A stretch of 64,000 nucleotides of DNA, from contig NC_045142.1 of the NCBI RefSeq assembly GCF_008831285.2, forward strand, positions 22,505,300 to 22,569,299, given 5' to 3'. Origin of the DNA: Nymphaea colorata. Taxonomy: Eukaryota; Streptophyta; Magnoliopsida; Nymphaeales; Nymphaeaceae. Made by a program: the position numbers and the translations under genes. The notes beneath the pieces were generated by a model. That model was given only the letters and a program-made list of their open reading frames with translations. It was not told the DNA's origin and ran no database searches. Of the stretch, positions 44,151 through 55,100 are shown piece after piece (position 1 is the stretch's first letter; every line of letters begins with the position of its first letter).

Positions 44151-46440
44151 CTTCACACACCAGTTTCATTGGAACCTGCCCCTTGTTCTAGCTGTGGTTG
44201 TGGCAGTTCCAGCAGCTTAGATCCAACTGAAGAATAGGATCTCGATGGCCATCGAATGACAGCTTTCTCCCGATTCTCTTTTAAAAATAAGACTTTACTA
44301 AGAATCATTTCTTCTTTATTTTCTTTTCATTTCTTTCAATTTTTTCAAACACATTTTTTCAAACACATCTTCCCTAAGGTCTAAGATTTTAATATTTGTT
44401 TATCAACTTCATTGAGACCAAAACTCAATTAATGATCTAATATTAGAATCATGCTTGATAGTCCACAACCTCATTCCATTTTCAAAAATTTGTCTCTCTT
44501 CATAAGAATATTTAAGACAATTATGTAAATAAAAGTGGGAAACTTAGATGTATGTGATGGTAAAAATGCTTTTAGATAAATGTTATAGTAGGAATGAAGG
44601 ATTTGCTTCCAATTATATAAGTTCAATGCATTCATACATTCACATGCACTTGTAAAATTCACAAATGATCACAAACATTTCTCTAAAAGAATAAGTAACA
44701 TAAAATGAAGCTCTAGCTATGTAATACCGAATTAGAGTAAAATCTTAAATTTACTTTAGTTCTTAAGAGGACACTAAATCAACATTAAAAAATGATCTTT
44801 AAAATACCCATATTATCTTCCGTAGGTTTCCAAATAATATTTGCAAAGATTTATCAATTCAAAATCTCTCAAATCAAAATGGATTATGCTCTTAAATGAT
44901 TCTTTAAAACTTTTTCAAAAATTTGAAACATCAAATCTTCAACATTTTCTCCAAACACCACACCATATTTAGAACGAAAAAGATTTTTAAGCAAAAGTGA
45001 AATGCATCAAGAATAAGTATAGCTATTGGATTTGTTATCCTCATAAACACGCCGAGAACAGTCAATCTTCATAGAGATGGGTGATTCCCTTTCTCTCTCA
45101 TTTCAAAAATAAAATTTTATATTGCTGAAGCAATTCAAAAATCAAAGTAAATTTTGGGAATGCAAACATATCAACAAATTGCTCTCTTCATCAACGAAGA
45201 TCTTAGAGATTTAGTATATGAAATTTGAAAACTTCGGTGTAGAACCACCCTATCGCTTACTTCCTTGAAAAGTTTTTACAAAAATTATAATACAAACTTT
45301 TTTATGTTGATTGAAAATGGATTGTTTTGGATCAAGGCGGCCAATTGAGTGATGTGTAGGTTTCAAGCCCCTGCCTCATGCTTTCCATGTCATGTTAATT
45401 GCTTTTTCTTTTGACAAAGGAAAATGGATAGAGAAAATTGACAATCTAAGATAACATAAGAAAAAATGGTGAAAAACTATCACCATCTCTAGTTTCACTC
45501 TTTCTCAAAGCAAAAGAAAAAAAGAAGGTCAAGTGTCCAATCACTAGGAGAAAATAATAAAGGAGTTCTACCAACATGAATATGAAGAAATGCCTGACAA
45601 TCTCCATAGATCTTCTCTTGTGCAAAATGATCGCAGTGCTATAGCGCAAGAAAGAGATCAGCTCTTTGCAGGGAGAGAAACACTATGATTAAACATTTAC
45701 ATGAATAGATTGTTTCTGGTTGCAAGGCTTGAAATCGACCTATTTGGAGAATGATCATCTGGTAAGTAGAAGAAGGATAGAGGAGGATTATCCATCTCTT
45801 TCTACCAAATTAATCCATTGAGCAGTAGTAGGGGATGATTGTGCGACTCTTTTTTGCTCGTTTTCAATTACTATGAATCTTCAACCCCAAAATAGACATT
45901 TACTCTCCACAAGCACCTACTACAAGCTTGACAGTGGATGACAGGTTGGAGGCAGATAGGGGACGAAGAGTGATCTGGTGTGCTGCGGGTTGTGGTGAGG
46001 GCTTGGAGGCTGCTGGTTGGGGTAGAAGAGATGATGCCATTCAGACTGCAAGTTGGGTCACTGATGGGGAAGATAGAGACCCTGCATGATGCGGTGGGCA
46101 TGTTGGGTTTGTCCAATGAGGTGATGGCGTTGGCATTTAGGGGCTTCTTGGTCGATCAATTGAGAAAGAGATATAGAGACTTTTAGTGGGAAATCTTTGG
46201 GTTTCATTGTGGAGAGGAAAGAGCAGACGATCTGGCATTCTCTGAACCAAGAAGGAGCAGGAGAAGGTAAAAGAGACAAAGCAAGATTGATAGATAAAGA
46301 AAGGTCGATCTGTCGATCGATTGATCGAGAGAGAGATTTTCCAAAGGTACGATGAGCATTTGGTATGAAACCGATCAAGGAGGAATTGAGAGGGAGAGAG
46401 GAAAAGAGAACTGCAAAAATAAATGGTGCCAAAATGATAC
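44151..46440. other. no recognisable gene
   Basis: AT-rich DNA to about 45.8 kb. A more GC-rich patch at 45900-46200 has open frames on both strands (plus 45980-46186) and is followed by a GA-rich stretch with GATCGATC palindromes near 46310-46330. I recognise nothing. Confidence 0.35.
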
Positions 46441-46513
46441 TCCACCTTTGTTGACAAAATATGTGGTGCCAAATGGTCCAAATCTGTTACATCAGAAGAG
46501 GAATTATGAATTT

Positions 46514-46518
46514 CATGA
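46514..46518. repeat. target site duplication of copia 2, left
   Basis: CATGA, identical to 50969-50973. Confidence 0.9.
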
Positions 46519-46868
46519 TGTTGAAAGTGGGTGTTACATCTAACGAAGTGTGCTCAATGGATCATTATCATTCTTGCCTTATTGAAATCGATTTGAAAGT
46601 TGGAAAAATTGCTGCAATATACGTTACTGACATTCTTTCCTCGATAATTTTGAGTTTTGTAAGTAAAATCTACCAATGATCATATGCACTGTCTTTTGCT
46701 TTCCTCATGTATCGTATATATACTTGTAAAGCAAATAAAGAAATAAGGAAACAGGGAAAGTCAAAGGAGCAACTGCTCTAGCATTCATCGTGGATGTATG
46801 TCTATGAACCGAACCACATAAAAATCAGTGTTCGTTGCATGGTTCTCTTTCTTTCTCCGATTTCAACA
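46519..46868 (+). repeat. 5' LTR of copia 2
   Basis: It starts TGTTGAAAGTGG and ends TTTCAACA. A TATATATAC box near 46717 would fit the U3 promoter. Confidence 0.9.
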
Positions 46869-46880
46869 TGGTATCAGAGC
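46869..46880 (+). other. primer binding site, initiator Met tRNA (copia 2)
   Basis: TGGTATCAGAGC directly abuts the LTR end. Confidence 0.9.
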
Positions 46881-46943
46881 ATTGACTTTCATTCTTGGCA
46901 CATTTCGCTTATCTCCTGGCTGCCTGATCTTGCTCATTTCATC

Positions 46944-47560
46944 ATGACAGAAGACTCAAGCTTTGGAACCACCAGCAAAGTGGTGGAAGAAATTATCATG
47001 CAGGAGCAACCAAGCCCTACAAACAAAATTACTTCTGTACTTTTAATTGGCAGCAACTATTTAGCTTGGTGCAAATCTGTGATGCTCTATTTGAGTGGCA
47101 CAAACAAGCTGAATTTTGTTACTGAAGATCTTCCAAAACCTGCTGAAATAGATCCAACTTACAGAGAATGGCGATCCACCAATCATCTCATAATGTCTTG
47201 GTTGATTAACTCTATGGTGCCTAAGGTCACTCGAGGATTTTACTTCGCAGAAACTGCTCACCAAATTTGGAGGAAGGTGAAGGAACCCTATAGTGAAAAA
47301 AATGACATTGCTCATATGTATCAACTCTCTCAAGTCATTCGGGATCTTAAGAAGCAAAACAAAAATTTGGGCAATCTCCTAAACAACATCCAAGGTATGT
47401 GGGATGAAGTTGACTATCTTATGGATTTGTCTGCTACTCTTAGATCCAGAGAAAAAAAGCATGGACAATAGAAATTTTTTGAACTTCTTGTGACACTTGG
47501 CCCAGAGTGTGAACCCATCTGAACCAACCACCACGAGGCCAAAAAAAAAAGAAAAAAGAA
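46944..47560 (+). pseudogene. copia 2 gag
   Basis: From ATG 46944 the frame reads MTEDSSFGTTSKVVEE, ITSVLLIGSNYLAWCKSVML, EWRSTNHLIMSWLINSMVPK and MYQLSQVIRDLKKQ, matching copia gag (the UBN2-like region). A stop at 47469 follows KKHGQ; beyond it the same frame continues KFFELLVTLGPECEPI before another stop. About 175 residues are continuous. No CCHC knuckle is visible, so a deletion or decay removed it. Confidence 0.8.
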
Positions 47561-47719
47561 AAAGAAAGCACCACTGCCGTAGCCAAAGTTGCAGCCAAAA
47601 CTTTGGATACTTCGAATCATCCTTAGCTGCTGGAAAAAATAAATGAACTGCTTAAAAATGTCAAGGATCATCATGGTACAGAGCAGCAAAATGCTACTGC
47701 AACATCAACAAGTGTTACC

Positions 47720-47990
47720 GGTAATGCTCTTATTTCCCTCAAGTCTGATTATTGGATAATCGATTCTAGAGCTAGTGATCATATGTCTATGAACTGCCAT
47801 AACCTTAGTAATTTTTCTTCAATGCCTAGAAAAAAAATCACGTTACTGCGAATGGCTCCTCAATGCATGTTCAAGGAGAAGAGTTAGATTTTCATAGAAA
47901 TGGTGTTAAATCTAAAGTGCTTTATATGCCTGATCTCTCAACTAACTTGTTGTTCGTTTCAAAAATTGTTAAAAATTTTAAATTGCCAAG
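47720..47990 (+). pseudogene. copia 2 protease
   Basis: YWIIDSRASDHMSMNCHNL at 47750-47806 is the copia active site, with Arg replacing the Gly after Asp-Ser, which would inactivate it. A one-base shift later the frame reads STNLLFVSKIV, typical of the end of this domain. Confidence 0.75.
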
Positions 47991-48891
47991 TTATTTTCTC
48001 CCCCACTAATAATGTATCGCAGGACCCTACATCGAAGAGGAAGATTGGTGAGGAAACTCAAGAAAATGGGCTATATGTGCTGAAAATTAATGAATGTGCC
48101 TTGACTGACCAAATCAATCGAGGGGGGGAACTTTGGCACCAGAGACTTATCCACCCATCATGTCGTGCCTTGAATATTTTATTATCAAATTTGAATAATA
48201 ACCAACATGTTTGTGAAACTTGCAAGTATGCTAAAATGTCTAGACATGCATTCCATGAATATTTAAATAGTGTTATGTCTCCTTTTGATCTAGTGCATTC
48301 TGATGTGTGGGGGCCAGCCCCGGTGAAGTCATACTCAAATTTTTATTATTATATCACTTTTATTGATGTTTTTTTAAAAACCACTTGGATTTATTTACTA
48401 AAAACAAGGATGAAGTTTTTGCAAAATTTTATAATTTTACAAAATGGTTGAAACTCAATTTGAAACCTATATAAAATGAAAAAGAAAACAGGATGAACCA
48501 TCAATTCACTTGTGTTGATACACCCGAACAAAATGGGGTGACAGAATGGAAAAATTGTCACCTTCTAGAAATGACTAGGTCTTTATTGTTTGATATGAAT
48601 GTTTCTCAGGGTTTTTGGAGTGACGCAGTTTTGAAAGCTTGTCATACTATCAATCGCACACCCACATGAATTATTGCTGAAAAAATTCCTTTGGAAGTCC
48701 TCTTGGAAAGGAAATTTAAAGTTGACCACATGAGAATTTTTGGATGCATTGTCTATGTTAAGAGTAAAGTTGCAGACAAACTCAATCACAGAGCAAAAAA
48801 ATGCATTTTCTTGGGCTACTCATCTACAAAAAAAGGATTCAAATGTTATGATGTCACCCCACTAAGCATATTCATATCTTTCGCGATGTAG
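47990..48891 (+). pseudogene. copia 2 integrase
   Basis: Within the frame 47900-48451 are GGELWHQRLIHPSCRALN and CETCKYAKMSRHAF (the zinc-binding head), SPFDLVHSDVWGPAPVKS (the core start with the first catalytic Asp) and FIDVFLKTTWIYLLK. In the next segment a decayed NKMG...NG stretch carries the region of the Glu. The frame at 48691-48891 has FGCIVYVKSKVADKLNHRAK and CIFLGYSSTKKGFKCYDV, the C-terminal end. Frameshifts near 48450 and stops at 48540-48680 break it. Confidence 0.8.
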
Positions 48892-49329
48892 TATTTGAGG
48901 AAAAAAGTCCATATTTCTCTCACTATGCAATGCAAGGAGAGGACAGTTTTAAGCACAAGAACATGGTCATGCCTAACAATCTGTAGCACAATTATTTTGA
49001 TATCACCATAATCCATCACCATAGTGACCTTGAAGAAAGAGAGACCTTTGAAAACCTTGAATGTGATCGAAGCAATACCTAAGTCTGTCTTGAACCTCAA
49101 GCAGATCAAAACATTGGAATTGGAGCTATAGATCCTATTGAACCTTACTTGAAGACCTTGAATCTCACCCACCTGAACCCAATCTAAAAATCTTCTCAAA
49201 CATTCAGCTACCTAGACATTTGGAAGGCTTTGTCACCTACATTGCGGATACTCATCCTTTAGAAAAAATTTTGAGTTTTTGCAACCACCCCAAACACCAC
49301 ATGGCTTCCACAGTCGTATTGAAAAGTAA

Positions 49330-49990
49330 AGAGATCCTACTACTTACCAGGAAGCCAAAGACCAAAATATATGGGTTGAAGCCATGCATGAAGAGTTAGA
49401 TGCTCTACACAAATACTGTACATGGGAACTAGTTACTCTCCCAGTGGGAGAACGTGCAATTGAGTCAAAGTGGATCTTTAAAACCAAGTACAAGAGTGAT
49501 AGCTCTATTGAACGTGGCACATCTTGTTACTAAAGGGTATACTCAAACACAAGGGTTAGACTATGAAGAAACTTTTGCTCCTGTAGCAAAAATGACCACC
49601 ATCAGAATTGTCCTATCCATTGCTTGCAATTTTGAATGGCCATTATTTCAATTGTTGTTGTATTGATTTATGTGGATGACACAATAATTACAGGCAATGA
49701 CGAACAAGGGATAGCTCACACCAAGTAGTATCTTCACAATACTTTTGAGATCAAGGACCTGGGGAGACTAAAATACTTTTTAGGGATTGAAATTGCTAAT
49801 TCCAAGAAAAAATCATGTTGAACCAATGCAAGTACATAGTTGATTTACTTAAAGAAACAAGAAAAACAATTATTAGGCCAGCAGACACTCCCATAGAAGT
49901 GTACCCTAAACTTGATAACACCAAGGGTGACCCTATTGAAAATGTGACAAGCTATCAAAGACTTATGGGGAAGTTAATATATGTCATTGC
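49330..49990 (+). pseudogene. copia 2 reverse transcriptase, internally deleted
   Basis: [20 protein letters not shown] and [20 protein letters not shown] at 49515-49640 are the start of the RVT_2 domain. The frame then jumps to YVDDTIITGNDEQGI (49670-49720), with the catalytic YVDD. The ~80 residues normally between (LDVKNAFLNG to the GLKQSP region) are missing, so the deletion lies near 49650. FEIKDLGRLKYFLGIEIANS follows, and after another shift PADTPIEVYPKLDN and YQRLMGKLIYV at 49815-50027. Confidence 0.8.
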
Positions 49991-50039
49991 CACACGACCG
50001 GGATCAAGTATGCCATCAGCTTGGTAAGCCAACATATGC

Positions 50040-50612
50040 GTTCTCTTAAAGCAGTTCATGTCAAAGCAGTTGAAAGAATTCTCAAATACTTAAAAAAGAC
50101 TCCAGGGCAAGTTTTGTGGTACAAAGTGAATGGGAATGTTAATATACGATGTTACACGGATGCAAACTAAGCCGGTGCTTCAGATAAAAGATCTATGACA
50201 AATTATTGCGTTTATGTTGGTGAAAACCTGGTTTCTTGGAAAAGCAAGAAACAACATATTATTTTTAGATCCAGTGCCGAGGCATAATACAGGGCAATGG
50301 CGACTACCTCAAGTGAGCACACTTGAATAAAATCACTCATCTAAGAGCTTGGATTTGTTATCAACTCTACTATTCCTATGCACTGTGACAATCAAGCTGC
50401 AATTCATGTAGCTGCAAATTCAAATTTTCATGAACATACCAAACACAGAGAAATTGATTGTCATTATGTACGTGAAAAGTTCTAAAAAGGAGATATTGAA
50501 ATTCCATATACTAGGAGCACAGAGCAGCTGGCCGATGGGTTTACTAAAGAACTTCCGACAAAGCAATTTGACGATATTAAAAGCAAGTGGGCTGTTTGAA
50601 TCTCTACGCCCC
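50040..50612 (+). pseudogene. copia 2 RNase H
   Basis: In the frame after 50030: RSLKAVHVKAVERILKYLKK, then GYTDAN-like (CYTDAN, where the family has TDADWAG), [37 protein letters not shown] and STEQLADGFTKELP. Stops replace the Trp in TDADW and the Glu in AEAEY. This is the typical copia RNase H ending shortly before the polypurine tract. Confidence 0.75.
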
Positions 50613-50616
50613 ACTT

Positions 50617-50625
50617 GAAGGGAAG
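50617..50625 (+). other. polypurine tract (copia 2)
   Basis: GAAGGGAAG directly precedes the 3' LTR and would prime plus-strand synthesis. Confidence 0.8.
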
Positions 50626-50968
50626 TGTTGAAAGTGGGCGTTACGTCCAGTGCTGCATGCTCAACGGATCATTCTCATTCTTGCCTTATTGAAATCAATT
50701 TGAACGTAGGAAGAATTGCTGCAATATACGTTAGCAACATTCTTTCCACGATAATTTCGAGTTTTGTATGTAAAGCCTACCAACAATCACATGCATTGTT
50801 TTTTGCATTCCTCATGTATCTTATATATACTTGTAAAGCAAAGTGAGGAAACAAAGAAAATTAAAGGAGCAGCTGCCCTGGCATTCATCGTGGATATAGG
50901 TCTATGAACCGAACCAAGTAGAAATCAGTGTTTGTTTCTTGGTTCTCTTTCTTTCTCCCATTTCAACA
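50626..50968 (+). repeat. 3' LTR of copia 2
   Basis: It matches the 5' LTR throughout, with one 7-bp gap near the AAGCAAA...GAGGAAACA stretch. Confidence 0.9.
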
Positions 50969-50973
50969 CATGA
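50969..50973. repeat. target site duplication of copia 2, right
   Basis: CATGA, identical to 46514-46518. Confidence 0.9.
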
Positions 50974-51481
50974 CAACAAAAAATCCAAATCTGTTACATC
51001 AGAAGCAATTGGTCATCTTTTTAAAATGATTTTCCAAGTACTAAATATGACTTGACTCTCAAGTATTAAACGACATATATAACCATCACACAGAACACAT
51101 TGCATTATACGATGGAAAATTCCATTGTAAAAGTTACAATAAAGTATTGGCACATTCCATGGCCACTTTCATCGATGATAGTTTAGGCAAGAGGACTTGT
51201 AGTGATGGAGCTTTGACTGTAACAAATACTTATTAGCAACAGGATTGTGGGCAATAACAACTCTTAAAGCGGTAGCTAATATTCAAAATTAATCTTTAAG
51301 CTTAAACGGAGGGGAAACATCTTTAAAACAAAAATCATATATTTATTGAACATGGAAAAGTAACACCATCGACTACATGGCACTCAGACTTCCCATTGAT
51401 ATAAAACACAATTAAGCAGCATCTGAAGCTGCCAATAGTAGACCAATACAGAGAACCACAATGATCATCACAACAGAAACT

Positions 51482-51518
<37 letters not shown>

Positions 51519-51520
51519 CC

Positions 51521-53005
51521 TTAGCCCTGGGTACATTCAGTTGGTGCAAAAGAAAGCAGTCCGTTGCCCATATCATACTTGACATGCATGTTCTGCTGTG
51601 CAGCATTCCCGAACATGGGCATCTCTCTGCTTTCAATGGCTAAGCAGGTGATTCCACTTGTAAAAATTACAAAGATATTTGAAGGTGGCAGCTTCCAGTC
51701 TGCATTAGCGAAATGAAAGGTCATCTCCGGCAACCCTTCATCTCAGACATGGGCATCTCTCTGCTTCAATGGCTAAGCAGGCGATTCCACTTGTAAACAT
51801 TACAAAGATGTTTGAAGGTGGCAGCTTCCAGTCTGCATTAGCGAAATGAAAGGTCATCTCCGGCAACCCTTCATATGCATCACCATTATTTTGTACATGG
51901 TAACAAAGTAAATCTTTCTCAGGATGATAGAAGTGTTCATGGTTTATGACATTAGCCACCGCATTTTCTACTTGACCATATGCATCTTTAGCAAGAAAAG
52001 TGAGCGTGGTGCCCGAGTCTACGATGATCAATCTGGCATCTCCCAACAATGCAGTCATCTTTGAACCACCAAATTGTATGTTGAGTCTGTTGTCCCTGAC
52101 GCCTATGTCAGTTACATTGAGAACATAATACGTGCCCTGAGAACCACCTGGTGCCATCGGAGTTTCTTGAACTTCTTCCTTGCCTGAAAACTCTGTGTCC
52201 TTGCCAAATTTGAGCTGTCCCAGGGAATTGTTTTCGTTGCTATAGGGAGGAAGACAATAAGCAAATTTCTTATCAATAAAAGAGCCAATCTGATTAACAA
52301 GCGGGAGAGGACCACCGCCGAGGCCAACAAGGCCAGGAACTTTAAGCAAGGCAGGATTTGGATTGCATTCACTATGAATGCGACCAAAGACAATTCCTGG
52401 AAGCTTGCCATTGCCGGCACCATCGTCAAACAAGAGTGTCTCGGAGGCTAGAATGCCTTGCATGGTGGATTTGTCTCCATAGGAATATCTGAACCAGCAA
52501 AGTTGGTTGCTGGTGCAACCATACTGGGGCAATATCGTGCGAAAGCTGGTGGGGCATCTCTGGTTCTTGTAGGTGGATGACTGAACTGGATCAAACATTG
52601 GTGTTTGGACGTTCAGTTGTCACAATGGCGGCATGTTATCCATATGAGGTCGCTACCAGTGTCCATAGTGCCCCAGTACAGGCTGGATGGGGCACCTAGC
52701 GAGAGTTTCACAAGAAACTCACTGGGACCAGGCATCATGGGGCTGGAGATCATGCTGGTGGTATTGCCAAACTGTGAAGTGATGCGGCGGGAGTGCAACA
52801 TGGAGCGCAGAGCTGCCTGCTCGGCTCATTGAGCTAGAGTGAATGAGGGGTCATAGAGAGGAGAGAGTGATGAGTTTCGATGAATGAGGTCTATGGAGAA
52901 GCGGAGAGGTCTGAAAGCAAAGATGCTGGCAGGGTTAGGTAGCACTGCAAGTAGGGGCAGCTGGAGGAGGAGGCAGAATGCTATAGAGGAGAAGAAGGCA
53001 GCCAT
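51521..53005 (-). pseudogene. CDR1/nepenthesin-type aspartic protease, nearly full length but disrupted (copy D)
   Basis: From ATG 53005 (minus): signal peptide MAAFFSSIAFCLLLQLPLLA, prosegment FSIDLIHRNSSLSPLYD, a stop (TGA at 52828-52826 where the other copies have Arg), then FLVKLSLGAPS and the first active site MDTGSDLIWITC. A second TGA at 52615-52613 and a one-base deletion near 52605 follow. The long frame 52598-51738 has the flap region FRYSYGD, ASETLLFDDG, GLVGLGGGPLPLVNQIGSF and the second active site IIVDSGTTLTFL, both Asp intact. The C-terminus is shifted by a base deletion and a 134-bp tandem duplication; the original end (NMHVKYDMGNGLLSFAPTEC) survives downstream. The family makes secreted or vacuolar proteases, some acting in defence signalling. 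This copy needs four repairs to read through. Confidence 0.85.
51614..51873. repeat. 134-bp tandem duplication in the 3' end of protease copy D
   Basis: CATGGGCATCTCTCTGCTT occurs at 51614 and 51748. Both units run through CACTTGTAAA, GGTGGCAGCTTCCAGTCTGC and GGTCATCTCCGGCAACCCTT. The unit nearer the ATG lacks one A, causing the frameshift. Confidence 0.9.
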
Positions 53006-53034
53006 GGTGAGCGCTGAAAGGTTGCTGCTGATGA

Positions 53035-53197
53035 AGTGAAGGATTTGGATTTGGAAATTGTGGAGAAAAGAAACATGTGGCCCAACTGAGTCACGTATTC
53101 CTTTGTTTAACCAGTAACCATCACAATGAAGAAAAGTTGGTAGCATCTTCCAATGGTTAAGCTTAGGTAAATCTAGTAGTGCTTGGTTGGACATCTG
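53035..53197. repeat. upstream region of protease copy D, shared with copy B
   Basis: It aligns with 17260-17410. Next to the ATG (after AGGTTGC) about 55-60 bases present in copy B, including the TATA-like box, are missing here. Confidence 0.7.
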
Positions 53198-54550
53198 CAA
53201 TTTTATAATGATATGTTTCCTTCCATTTTCTTTCTTGTCCTTTTCTTCCCAATTCCTTTCTTTCCCTTTCCATTTGTTTCCTTTTTATCCTACTTTCTCT
53301 CCATCCAAACAGGTGATAGAATAGGTCACCACCATTGAAAAGATAAGGCCAGATGGGATTGCATTTGCATTGCCTCAATCCTCCCTAAGAGCGACCACCA
53401 TTGAAATGACCTTATATAAGAAGTTACATGTGGAAATAGGTCACTACTGGAGTACACTTGTAGCTCCTTTTATCTTGAGAATCAGAACAATCAAAGTGTT
53501 GTTAAACCTCTTCACCATTCTTTTTATTCTGAAGAAAAGTTCAACCATCTTCGTTATGTCATGACAGATTACACCTCTATGAGGCCAACTGCATTTTTGT
53601 GTCTTTTTTCTTTGAACTTAACAGGTTGGCGCATTGTTTAATCCATGTTCCATTTCCTACAAAAGTACTTGGGAGAATAAAATAAGAATAAAACAGGTAA
53701 TTCCCATCTCTTTCTCTCTCTCTCTCTCTCTACATGCACGAAAACTCAAAAGGCATGGAGCTGTTACTTTATTTTTTTCTTCCACCACACTTTCACTTTC
53801 AGTGGTAGGCAAGTCAAAAAAGAGAGGAACCACCCTTTGGACTTGGTGGCAATGACGCAGATGTAGAGGTGGAATAAAAAGGCTCAAATCAAAATACTTA
53901 TGTGAAGTTGGAAGATTGTGTTTCCCCTAGCATTATGGTGGCTATGGAAGAACAGGAATTATGAACCGTGACAACAAGAAAAAATCCAAAACTGTTACAT
54001 CAGAAGCAGTTGACCGTCTTTTTTATATGATTCACCAATTGCTAAATATAACTCTTCAAGCAGAAGAACAAGTTTCCACAACTTTTCGTCCTTTTTTATG
54101 TAGGAATTCTCTTATATCATCGACTTCAACACAAATCAGCATCACAACAAAATCATATAGGAAACTGATATGCTAATGAAACCACATGTGAAAGATGCCC
54201 CACCTTGGTCAACCAACTTCCCTTCCTTATTTTAAAGCTATTCACAGTACCTACACCATGGTCCTCATGAATCTTCATGGTCATCGATCGTCACTAGCTA
54301 TTGCTGGAATGAATTCCCATCTTTCTGTTTGCTCTTTCTCCCTCTCTCTAGACATGCATAAGAACTCAAAAGGAATGGAGCTGTCACTTTATTTCTTTCT
54401 TCCACAACACTTTCACTTTCAGTGGTGGAGAAGTAGAAAAAGAGGGGAACCACCTTGATGAATAAAAACAATTAATTTACATGATAGGACTTTTGTCAAT
54501 CTTTTTTGCTATAAAAGAGACACCAATGTCATTGAAAATTACATATACAA

Positions 54551-54552
<2 letters not shown>

Positions 54553-54592
<40 letters not shown>

Positions 54593-54628
54593 ATAAGTTG
54601 TGCACACACGTACCCACACACACGTACC

Positions 54629-54664
<36 letters not shown>
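54553..54664. repeat. (AT)n(GT)15...(CA)n(TA)n compound microsatellite
   Basis: A GT run and a CA run face each other across TTATAAGTTGTG and CACGTACC repeats, giving a potential hairpin. Confidence 0.9.
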
Positions 54665-54665
<1 letters not shown>

Positions 54666-55058
54666 TACTTCTGCAACAAACAAAAACCAACAGACCTCTT
54701 ACATTTGTGCTAAAAAGTGTTTGAACAAAATGTGAATCCCTTATTGTGTTCATTATAAACACTAATTTAATCAAAATAATGTTTAAGTCCAAACTACTTT
54801 TATAAAAAAGTGTTTTTTTCTACTATTCAAATGTGTTTTTTTCTACTGTTCAAATTTTTATGTTATAAGAGCCATTCCTTTATTATGGTATATTAATAAA
54901 ATAAAAAATAAGTAACTTAATATACGTTTATCACCAAATATATTTTAAGACACTGATAAATTACAAAAAAAAAAGGAATTTAAATAGGAGTGGCTTTGTC
55001 CCTTACCTAAGTGGTATGTTCTTTTGTCAACTTATATGTATAATTATATATATGCACG

Positions 55059-55100
55059 CACACACACACACACACACGAGGGAGAGAGAGAGAGAGAGAG
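55059..55100. repeat. (CA)9 and (GA)10 microsatellite at LINE tail
   Basis: It abuts the antisense LINE fragment that begins at 55101. Confidence 0.9.

Larger units (their letters stand above)
46519..50968 (+). mobile_element. Ty1/copia retrotransposon 2, complete ends, decayed interior
   Basis: The 4450-bp element has LTRs of 350 and 343 bp (both TGTTGAAAG...TTTCAACA), a primer site, a polypurine tract and flanking CATGA duplications. By eye the LTRs differ at about 47 aligned positions (~86% identity), so the insertion is old. It carries gag, protease, integrase, reverse transcriptase and RNase H in the copia order, with many stops and an internal deletion in reverse transcriptase. It inserted into a copy of repeat R: the flanks join to AATTATGAA-TTCATGACAACA, which is present uninterrupted at 23078-23100 and 32566-32586. 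Confidence 0.9.
53305..55100. repeat. repeat family R, copy 3
   Basis: It is collinear with 22346-24405. The conserved frame of copy 1 appears here at 53970-54190 (TSEAVDRLFYMIHQLLNITL, QAEEQVSTTFRPF) with a frameshift after RPF. It ends in (TA), (GT), (CA) arrays at 54553-54664. Confidence 0.8.

Noticed and set aside
45980-46186. 68-codon plus-strand frame in a GC-richer patch
   Set aside because: An open frame on the opposite strand covers the same bases; no splice signals or recognised motif.
47061-47357. 98-codon minus-strand frame
   Set aside because: It is antisense to the copia 2 gag, which has clear family motifs on the plus strand.
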